Assembly: GCF_029714185.1 (NCBI RefSeq)
Contig: NZ_CP121671.1
Coordinates: 3,286,001-3,350,000, forward strand
DNA: 64,000 nt
DNA from: Halobacillus naozhouensis
GTDB taxonomy: Bacteria > Bacillota > Bacilli > Bacillales > Halobacillaceae
Direction of reading: 5' to 3'
Numbering within the stretch: position 1 is the stretch's first letter; each line of letters begins with the position of its first letter. This document shows, piece after piece, positions 26,554-32,979 of this stretch. The notes under the pieces are model-generated. The model did not search any database. It was not told the DNA's origin and saw only the letters and a program-made list of their open reading frames with translations. The position numbers were made by a program, and so were the translations under genes.

Positions 26554-28068
26554 CTACAAATACACTTCGACTCCCGGTCCAAACGGGATTCCCAAGAACA
26601 CAAAAGCCAATAACAATACAATCCAAACGAAAAGGAAAGTTAAACTATAAGGAAGCATTAATGCAATTAACGTCCCTAAACCAGCCTTCTTATCATATTC
26701 CCTCATGAATGCGAGCACGATAATAATATACGGATTCATCGGTGTAATGATATTTGTAGAAGAATCCGCGATCCGATACGCAGCCTGAATGAATGCCGGA
26801 TGATAGCCAAGAAAGGAAAACATTTTCAGAAAAATTGGTGCTTCCAGCGCCCAGAGAGCAGATCCGCTGAAAATAAATATGCTTAGTAAAGCCGTTAGTA
26901 ACACAAACCCTACCACTACGCCGAGTCCTGTCACTCCTATAGATTCTAAAAATTGAGCTCCACTTACAGCCAGCCAAGAGCCGATATTCGTCCATTCAAA
27001 ATAAGCGATGAACTGAGCGGCTGCAAAGATGAGAACGATAAATCCAGACATATCTTTCATCGCTTCTCCCATAAATTTCGCAATCGAGCGAGTGGATTCA
27101 ATTTTCCCAACCGTCACGCCATAGGCCACGCCAATAGTAATAAAGAAGAGCATGAGAATCGGTACAATTCCATCCAGAAATGGGGATGGGATAAGGCCTC
27201 CCTCTTCGTTTCTCAGCGGTGAATTTGGGATGAAAAGCAGAAGCACGATCAATCCAATATAAACCAAACTGGCTAACCCAGCATTTCGTAACCCTTTTCT
27301 CTCGATCGGTGTGGTATCCTCAAATTCTTTTTGGGCATTTCCTTCATATACACCGAGACGGGTTTCTACCACCTTTTCAGTAATGAAAGCACCTGCAACA
27401 GATAAGACGACAACCGACACTAACATAAAGTAGTAGTTATCGACTGGAGTTACGGTAGCTGCTGTATCAATAGTTGCCATAACTTCAGAGGAAATTCCTG
27501 AAAGAACTGCATCGGTGTTCGTGACGAGGATATTCGCTGTAAAACCAGAACCAACACCGGCGAACCCAGCCGCCAAACCTGCCAGCGGGTGTCGCCCTAC
27601 ATTGTAGAAAACCATCGCGGCAAGTGGCGGGACAATTACGAACGCGGCATCTGCTGCGAGGTTCCCTAAAATCCCTGTAAAAATCACTGCATAAGTGATC
27701 AGAGATTTCGGTGCTTTTAAGATCGTATTTTTGATAAACGTTTCAATTAAGCCGACTTTATCAGCCAGTCCAATCCCGAGCATCATTGCTAATACAATGC
27801 CAAGTGGTTTGAACCCGACAAAATTATCCAGCATAGACGTCAGCATGTACTGAAGACCTTCACTGGAAATTAAGTTTTTGATTGCTACTTCTTCTTCCTT
27901 GCCCGGCACTGTAAACGTTACATTAAATAAAGAAATAATCCAGGATACGATTATAACGCCGACTGCCAGGTAGACAAATAAGATGAAGGGATCTGGTAAT
28001 TTATTGCCGACACGTTCAATTCCATTTAAGAGTCTGGAAAACGTGGAATGCTCCTTTTGCTTGCTCAT
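26554..28068 (-). CDS. abgT: AbgT family transporter
   Basis: A 504-residue inner-membrane transporter with about twelve hydrophobic segments. The N-terminus (GIERVGNKLPDPFILFVYLA) and the central NLAADAAFVIVPPLAA and GVGSGFTANI segments are typical of the AbgT family. Characterised members take up p-aminobenzoyl-glutamate or export sulfonamides. The ATG follows AGGTGAACAC. It is convergent with the GAF/PucR regulator and near an AbgB-like hydrolase, as in enterobacterial abg clusters, so import of an aryl- or acyl-glutamate is the leading idea. Confidence 0.9.
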   Translation of the reverse strand: MSKQKEHSTFSRLLNGIERVGNKLPDPFILFVYLAVGVIIVSWIISLFNVTFTVPGKEEEVAIKNLISSEGLQYMLTSMLDNFVGFKPLGIVLAMMLGIGLADKVGLIETFIKNTILKAPKSLITYAVIFTGILGNLAADAAFVIVPPLAAMVFYNVGRHPLAGLAAGFAGVGSGFTANILVTNTDAVLSGISSEVMATIDTAATVTPVDNYYFMLVSVVVLSVAGAFITEKVVETRLGVYEGNAQKEFEDTTPIERKGLRNAGLASLVYIGLIVLLLFIPNSPLRNEEGGLIPSPFLDGIVPILMLFFITIGVAYGVTVGKIESTRSIAKFMGEAMKDMSGFIVLIFAAAQFIAYFEWTNIGSWLAVSGAQFLESIGVTGLGVVVGFVLLTALLSIFIFSGSALWALEAPIFLKMFSFLGYHPAFIQAAYRIADSSTNIITPMNPYIIIVLAFMREYDKKAGLGTLIALMLPYSLTFLFVWIVLLLAFVFLGIPFGPGVEVYL

Positions 28069-28259
28069 GTGTTCACCTCATTGCTGTTGGTTTGATAGAG
28101 TTCAAATAGGAAATATGCCGGGATATTGCGTCAGCCTGCCTATTTGAACTGGACATTATTATACACGACGTCCAATCCCAAGCATAGTAGTACGAATTAC
28201 TTTTCAGCAATAGTTCTTTGCGTTCAAAGGGCATACGGATAATCCTAAGAGATGGAAGC

Positions 28260-28813
28260 ATGGACAACAACATGGAAACATTTTTTGCAAACTTAGAATC
28301 TAAAGACAAACCCCTTCAATACGAGGCCTACAGTAATATTATGGAGGCGACCGAAGAACAAATAGACTGGGGTTATGAAGTATGGGATCAGCTTAAAGAC
28401 GATCTAACGCACCGTGATAACCATCGGCGTTCAAGAGCGGCTCAATTTTTAGCCAGCTTAGCGAAAAGCGACCCTGCGAAGAGAATGCTAGAGGACTTTC
28501 CGGCTGTATGGGAAGTGACGAAGGATCCTAAGTTTGTTACGGCTAGCCACAGTCTGCAAGCTATTTGGAAGGTAGGATTGGCCGGCCCTGAGCAAAAGAA
28601 AATGGTAGTCGATCATCTCATAGACCGTTTTCTAAACTGTGAGGACGAAAAGAATCATACGTTAATTCGAAATGATATAGTTTACGCCATCTATGTAATG
28701 AAGTGAAGGATGAAGAGATTGAGCGACAGACGTTGGAATTAATCGACAACGTCAAAGACAGCAAATACCGAAAGAAATATTTAGCGGGCTGGCGGAAACA
28801 TGGAGCTGCCTAA
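28260..28813 (+). pseudogene. HEAT-repeat-like protein, interrupted by a frameshift near the 3' end
   Basis: The ATG at 28260, preceded by AGAGATGGAAG, opens a soluble alpha-helical protein with HEAT-like helix pairs (RRSRAAQFLASLAKSD, TASHSLQAIWKVG). The frame closes at 28706, after about 148 residues. In the +2 frame the text continues without a break as EVKDEEIERQTLELID and ends GWRKHGAA at a stop ending at 28813, as expected for the final helix of the same protein. So there is either a one-base change in the genome or a sequencing error. It is monocistronic. Function unknown; HEAT folds usually bind other proteins. Confidence 0.6.
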
Positions 28814-29251
28814 AAGGAATTCCCGACTAAGGGGACAGAATTTCACTCTCCCTTGTCTGGATCATTCCACACTTTTCCTCATTTAAGATATCTACAGTTT
28901 TTTCACATTTAAAAAGACCCTAACAAAGCTAACGGTCCCACAAAACAAGCTTCAGCATCAAAATCTCTATCATTAGGTTTCTACCTCGTGACTTTTTCTT
29001 CAAGCAAGAAAGACTTCTCCCCCCTCTAGTAGTCCAATTTTACTGTGAGCACCAAAACCAATTAGTATAATAATACCTTTATGACCTTTTTCTGGAAATT
29101 ATATTGTTTTTAGCAGGTGATGGTGGTAGCCTTTAATTGTCAGTATTTATCATAAAGTTCTGAAAACATCAAAGAAAGCGATTTGAGGGAAATTCTTTTA
29201 AGGTACATACTTCCAGAGAGAGACTATAAATCTATGAGAAAAGCTTGATTG

Positions 29252-29282
29252 ACTTTTGAACACAAGTAACTAGTTCAAAAGT
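29252..29282. promoter_or_regulatory. Inverted repeat upstream of the peptide gene (operator or hairpin candidate)
   Basis: ACTTTTGAAC and its exact reverse complement GTTCAAAAGT are separated by 11 bases, about two helical turns centre to centre. Partial matches continue on the outer sides (ATTG/CAAT). Confidence 0.5.
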
Positions 29283-29296
29283 TTATCAATAAAAAA

Positions 29297-29317
29297 CTGC
29301 TGTTTACCAAACAGCAG
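29297..29317 (+). promoter_or_regulatory. Leader hairpin just before the ribosome site of the peptide gene
   Basis: CTGCTGTTT and AAACAGCAG pair perfectly with a 3-base loop, ending 12 bases before AAAGGAGGTGAAG. It could stabilise the mRNA or attenuate transcription. Confidence 0.5.
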
Positions 29318-29342
29318 CACTAAGAGAAAAGGAGGTGAAGAT

Positions 29343-29618
29343 ATGACGGCCTACTTAAACAAAACAAATACGGTTCTTGCACAATTATACTTTTTAGTTA
29401 TGAATTTCTACCACAACATAACTTTGTCCCAGCATGAATTAAGAAATTCAGAAAGAACCCAAAAAAATGCAGCATTTTGGATCACAGTATTGTTTATTAT
29501 ATTAGGAGTAGCTAGTATAGCTGCATTAATTTGGGCATGTAACCACTATGGAAACGGCGCTAGTTTCCTGGGAGAATTTAAATTCATGGGTATCTACATC
29601 AAAATCAAGTGTGGCTAA
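29343..29618 (+). CDS. Small membrane peptide, candidate precursor of an exported peptide (91 aa)
   Basis: The ATG has an excellent ribosome site, AAAGGAGGTGAAG. Residues 1-42 are a leader with amphipathic stretches and charged residues at its end. Residues 43-65 form one strong membrane helix. The last 26 residues start at Cys66 and end Cys90-Gly91, with YGNG at 69-72 and a hydrophobic, basic tail. It is followed by an 89-base gap with a hairpin and then four coupled genes for an ABC ATPase, permease, M50-type protease and a two-helix protein. I infer that the Cys-bounded C-terminus is released by the protease and exported as a bacteriocin-like or signalling peptide. I know no named homologue. 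Alternatively it is a structural small membrane subunit of the transporter. Confidence 0.6.
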   Translation: MTAYLNKTNTVLAQLYFLVMNFYHNITLSQHELRNSERTQKNAAFWITVLFIILGVASIAALIWACNHYGNGASFLGEFKFMGIYIKIKCG

Positions 29619-29633
29619 AACCACTTTAGGATT

Positions 29634-29665
29634 GCTCAGTTGCTTACACCACTAAGCAACTGGGC
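29634..29665 (+). terminator. Partial terminator or processing hairpin after the peptide gene
   Basis: A 13-bp stem with one G-U pair and a 6-base loop, without a T-run. Such hairpins after a precursor gene often let the first gene be expressed more than the downstream transport genes. Confidence 0.55.
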
Positions 29666-29707
29666 AGTTCTAGATAAAATTATAATGGATATATTAGGAG
29701 ATTTGCA

Positions 29708-30481
29708 ATGATTTCACTACACATTGAGAAGAAAGCATTTGATTCATTTGAGTTAACTGATATACCAATTGATATCAACAGGGGAGAAATAAATCTTCTT
29801 TTAGGGCATAATGGTGCAGGCAAAACAACCATTATTAAATCAATGTTTGGCCTGTTAACGTTTGAAGGCAAGGTTTTGATGGATGGACATGATATTTCTT
29901 TCAATTCTCAGGAGGATGTGGATTTTTTCAAAAAACGCTTGGCCTACATACCAGACGATATTTCTTTACTGGATTACTTAACACCCAGAGAATATTTTCA
30001 GTTGATGAAGAGCTCATTTGGAAGTGAAAAAAATGAAAGCTTTTTACAAAATTTAATCGATATATTTGAACTTGAAAAATACTTAAATATACCCATTCTT
30101 AATCTCTCCCACGGAAACCAAAAAAAGACCCAGATTGTGTCACAACTTTTAAGAAAAAGTGAGTTTATTGTATTCGATGAACCCACAAATGGTCTTGACC
30201 CAGATATGATCATCATTTTAAAAAAAGTGCTGGAAAAGTTAAAAGCCCAGGGCGTGGGGATCCTCTTATCTACCCATAATTTAAACTTTGGGCAAGATCT
30301 ATTTGACAATGCCATCATTCTGCGAGATGGCGAAATCAAATTGAATAAAAGAAGAGAAGATATCCAAGACATATTTGGGAACATAACTTTGGAGGAAACA
30401 TATACTAAAGTCAATGAAGAATATTACGAATACGTTGAGGGATTGCTAAATGACATGGATTCAAATAGTAAGAGATATTGA
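29708..30481 (+). CDS. ABC transporter ATP-binding protein of the peptide cassette
   Basis: 257 residues with Walker A GHNGAGKTT near residue 33, a variant signature LSHGNQKKT, Walker B FIVFDEPTNGLDPD and the H-loop STHN. It lacks the peptidase domain seen in bacteriocin exporters that cut double-glycine leaders, consistent with processing by the separate M50 protein. The reading frame overlaps the permease start by about 30 bases. The resemblance is to two-subunit ATPases such as SkfE or YydI of Bacillus peptide systems, in type rather than proven relationship. It is clearly AT-richer than flanking genes. Confidence 0.85.
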   Translation: MISLHIEKKAFDSFELTDIPIDINRGEINLLLGHNGAGKTTIIKSMFGLLTFEGKVLMDGHDISFNSQEDVDFFKKRLAYIPDDISLLDYLTPREYFQLMKSSFGSEKNESFLQNLIDIFELEKYLNIPILNLSHGNQKKTQIVSQLLRKSEFIVFDEPTNGLDPDMIIILKKVLEKLKAQGVGILLSTHNLNFGQDLFDNAIILRDGEIKLNKRREDIQDIFGNITLEETYTKVNEEYYEYVEGLLNDMDSNSKRY

Positions 30482-31847
30482 AACCCCGAGGCTGACAAGT
30501 AAAATTAAGGATTACCTAACGAGCCACTTACCTCATGTGATGACAATGGTAGTTGGACTTTTATTAGTATATACAATATATACAGTATTCACCTTAAGAA
30601 CGATTACCCGAGTGGAAATCAAGATGGACGATCTTTATTTAAATCTTCTTGGAGTCGCAACCGTTCTCGCTTGCTTTTGTATTGTTATATCAAGAAATAA
30701 ATTAAAGAATAACAGTTACATATTTTTATATTTAAATACAAATATCAATGGCTATCAAACAATTGTGGGAAGTATGTTTTATCTCTTTCTTTTCTACATG
30801 GTTATCATAATGTTAACGTTCTTCCCTGCTTTATTGGGAATTATTATACAAGATAAAACCATTGACCCTCTCTACTTCCCGTTATTAATTTTCACCCTAA
30901 TCTTATTATTTATACTAACCGTTACCGTGTGGGTCATTGTTAAACTGCTTATTATGAAGCTGACAAGTGTTGAGAAAGAGCATTTAACTGCCAATACCAT
31001 CTCCTTGTTAATCATAATGTTTGGTATTTTAATAGCGGCTGAGACTTATCTTAAAAATTTTCTTGAACAAAGAAGTTTGATTCATTTTCTTTTGGTTGCA
31101 TTTCTCCTTGTTATTACCGCTTATGCTTTGAGAAGAACTGCAACTAATTTTTTAACTCAAACGTTCAGGCAAAAAAATGCAGGCACATTATTAAAAAGGT
31201 ATGAAACCAATCATTTAAATCACAGTAATCCATACATGCTACAGACTAAAGTGGAATGGTTGAATTTTTTTCGCAATCAAGTTTTTAAAGAGCAAGGTTT
31301 ACTCTTAATTATACTGGTCATGATTATGATCGGAACCTATTATACCTTTGATTCGACTAGCTTCTTTACATTATACTCGTTCATCATTCAATTTGGCCTG
31401 AAAGAGATTCTGATCATGCTGCCATTAACTATCGGCATCCATTTTAAAAATTATAAGTTTGCCATTTATCATTTAAATTCTGGTAAACATTCATATTTTG
31501 TTACTAGAGTAATTTTTATTTATGTCGTAAATTGTTTCACCTACTTTTCCTTTTTACTACTTACAAGGGTATGGTTTGGGGTAGACGCTGGCGGAATACT
31601 TAGCGCATTGATTTCAATAGGCTTTATCACGATGATTTCTATTTTGACTGCCTTTGTTATAAAAATAGATGATTTTAACAAAACATTTGTAGTTATTTTC
31701 CTGCTTGTATTTGTAAACGGGTTTGACCTCGTTATCCACCAGGTCATGAAAGAAGCGCTTCTTCTGCAGTCCGCCTATTTAGGGTTGACCCTGTTTATCT
31801 TTTACTTTATTCAATCCATGTATATAAGGAGACCCATCATTAAATGA
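30450..31847 (+). CDS. ABC-type membrane permease of the peptide cassette
   Basis: A 465-residue polytopic protein with about eleven or twelve hydrophobic segments and long charged cytoplasmic loops. I recognise no named family beyond a large ABC-2-like permease. The ATG lies inside the end of the ATPase gene with GAGGG upstream, and its stop overlaps the next start as ATGA, so the two subunits are made together. Presumed role: peptide export or self-protection by expelling the peptide from the membrane. Phe, Ile and Leu are unusually frequent, in line with the low GC of the block. Confidence 0.75.
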   Translation: MTWIQIVRDIETPRLTSKIKDYLTSHLPHVMTMVVGLLLVYTIYTVFTLRTITRVEIKMDDLYLNLLGVATVLACFCIVISRNKLKNNSYIFLYLNTNINGYQTIVGSMFYLFLFYMVIIMLTFFPALLGIIIQDKTIDPLYFPLLIFTLILLFILTVTVWVIVKLLIMKLTSVEKEHLTANTISLLIIMFGILIAAETYLKNFLEQRSLIHFLLVAFLLVITAYALRRTATNFLTQTFRQKNAGTLLKRYETNHLNHSNPYMLQTKVEWLNFFRNQVFKEQGLLLIILVMIMIGTYYTFDSTSFFTLYSFIIQFGLKEILIMLPLTIGIHFKNYKFAIYHLNSGKHSYFVTRVIFIYVVNCFTYFSFLLLTRVWFGVDAGGILSALISIGFITMISILTAFVIKIDDFNKTFVVIFLLVFVNGFDLVIHQVMKEALLLQSAYLGLTLFIFYFIQSMYIRRPIIK

Positions 31848-32215
31848 TAGACTTTCTATTGGCATTAGCTTTAGTGTTTATCATGCATGAATTAGGTCAT
31901 GTACTGGCTATTATGATTCTAAATGGTACTGAGAATATACCTTTCTATCATCTTGGCTTTGAATGGAGTTTCAAATACTTCTATGTTATCCATGAGAAGT
32001 TTGAGGCTCCCTTTAAAAATTTAGTTGTTGCCGTATCCGGTTCGCTATTCCCGATTGCGTTATCAATAGCTTTATTGTTAACGTTCGATAATCAGTTTAG
32101 TAACATTTTTACACTTTTGTCTTTTGCCAATCTGATTATGCTCCATCCCAATCTGCCTGATGGCAAGAACATTATAAGTTCACTTAACGAATGGGGGAAA
32201 AAAGTAGATGGTTAA
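31844..32215 (+). CDS. Minimal M50-type intramembrane metalloprotease candidate (123 aa)
   Basis: The HExxH motif HELGH at residues 15-19 lies in the first membrane helix, and PDG at 105-107 inside the motif NLIMLHPNLPDG matches the second, Asp-bearing motif of site-2 proteases. These are the two signatures of family M50. At 123 residues it has only three or four helices and no PDZ domain, so it is among the smallest forms. The start overlaps the permease stop (ATGA). In the Bacillus yyd system an M50-like protein is also encoded beside a peptide and an ABC transporter. Predicted target: the membrane helix of the 91-residue peptide. Confidence 0.75.
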   Translation: MIDFLLALALVFIMHELGHVLAIMILNGTENIPFYHLGFEWSFKYFYVIHEKFEAPFKNLVVAVSGSLFPIALSIALLLTFDNQFSNIFTLLSFANLIMLHPNLPDGKNIISSLNEWGKKVDG

Positions 32216-32489
32216 ATTTTTTAAAGCTATTTCAAGTGGCATAAGTTTTGCTTTATTGTATTTGTTTGTAGTGTTTGTAAGTCCTATCGTCCTGTTATTA
32301 CTTGGTTATTCTAATATTACTTCAAACCCGTCTCTATTCGGTGCCACCTTATATAGCATTGAAATAGAAGGACAACATTTTGTATCTGAAGCCACCATAT
32401 TAGGGTTTGTTTTAGCGCTAATCTGTGGGTTAATTATTTATTTCTTATCCAAGTTGCTTGTGTCCTCCCTTCGGAAAACTGCAGCATAA
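32208..32489 (+). CDS. Small two-helix membrane protein, possible immunity protein (93 aa)
   Basis: Two membrane helices at about residues 9-34 and 62-85 with an extracellular loop of about 25 residues between them and a basic C-terminus. It overlaps the protease gene by eight bases and is the last gene before a terminator. Immunity proteins of peptide antibiotics often have this size and position, but no sequence motif proves it. It could equally be an accessory subunit of the transporter. Confidence 0.65.
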   Translation: MVKFFKAISSGISFALLYLFVVFVSPIVLLLLGYSNITSNPSLFGATLYSIEIEGQHFVSEATILGFVLALICGLIIYFLSKLLVSSLRKTAA

Positions 32490-32537
32490 GTTCATAAAAT
32501 TTCCGGCGCTTTCAAAGGGATGATTTTACGAGGGGAT

Positions 32538-32568
32538 AAAGTCTACTGTCTGTTTGTCAGTAGACTTT
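32538..32568 (+). terminator. Terminator of the peptide cassette
   Basis: AAAGTCTACTG pairs with CAGTAGACTTT over 11 bp around a 9-base loop, followed by TTCTT. Confidence 0.75.
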
Positions 32569-32714
32569 TCTTGTGGCGAAAGAACGAAAACATGTAGGGT
32601 TTAATTATTCATAGTATAATAAAAACTGCAGTAAATTTAGTGCTTCTCTCCATTACAATAGCAATAGTTTACAAACTTGAGAACAGCTGTAAAGATCACT
32701 CTGGAGGTACATAT

Positions 32715-32828
32715 ATGCAAATCACTGAAGAAAATTTATCTAATGGTTGGAAGTTATTCACTCTCATGAACGAGCGAGGAATGTCTGTCAGTTATGTAAG
32801 CACTTTCATTATACCTGCATCAACTTAG
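32715..32828 (+). pseudogene. Short remnant resembling the N-terminus of aldose 1-epimerase (37 aa)
   Basis: The ATG has a good site (GGAGGT, 7-base spacing). The first 28 residues (ITEENLSNGWKLFTLMNERG, then MSVSY) resemble the start of galactose mutarotase proteins, which are about 320-350 residues long. The resemblance stops after residue 28 and a stop follows at once, overlapping a terminator. It looks like a decayed gene fragment; resemblance is from memory. Confidence 0.35.
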
Positions 32829-32852
32829 TTCATCCAGTGGATGAACTAAGTT
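32822..32852 (+). terminator. Terminator with 14-bp perfect stem
   Basis: AACTTAGTTCATCC pairs with GGATGAACTAAGTT around AGT, followed by TCTTCT. It overlaps the end of the epimerase-like remnant. Confidence 0.75.
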
Positions 32853-32915
32853 TCTTCTGAAAATTCCTAAAACAGTAAATAAGTTATGGTATGTTTTTCC
32901 TACACGATCTCAATA

Positions 32916-32949
32916 CAAAAAGGCCAACGATGCAGGGACACCGTTGGCC
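32916..32949 (-). terminator. Terminator of manP
   Basis: GGCCAACG/CGTTGGCC stem with a 12-base loop, followed on the minus strand by TTTTTG. Confidence 0.75.
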
Positions 32950-32979
32950 GAGAAATTAGCAGTTATTCGAAATAGCTTT

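Larger units (their letters stand above)
28814..29342. other. AT-rich region upstream of the peptide cassette, no supported gene
   Basis: About 530 bases with stops in all frames. Only the right end has recognisable structure: a 10-bp inverted repeat, a 9-bp hairpin and a strong ribosome site before the peptide gene. A weak promoter-like TTGAGG-17-CATACT is visible at about 29182-29210, but with little support. The composition drops below that of the flanks, suggesting the left edge of an acquired block. Confidence 0.5.

Noticed and set aside
29543..29618. Class IIa (pediocin-like) bacteriocin from the YGNG motif
   Set aside because: The known motif is YGNGV followed by a Cys pair near the N-terminus of the mature peptide; here no V, no such pair and no double-glycine leader. 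The general peptide idea is kept, the class assignment is not.
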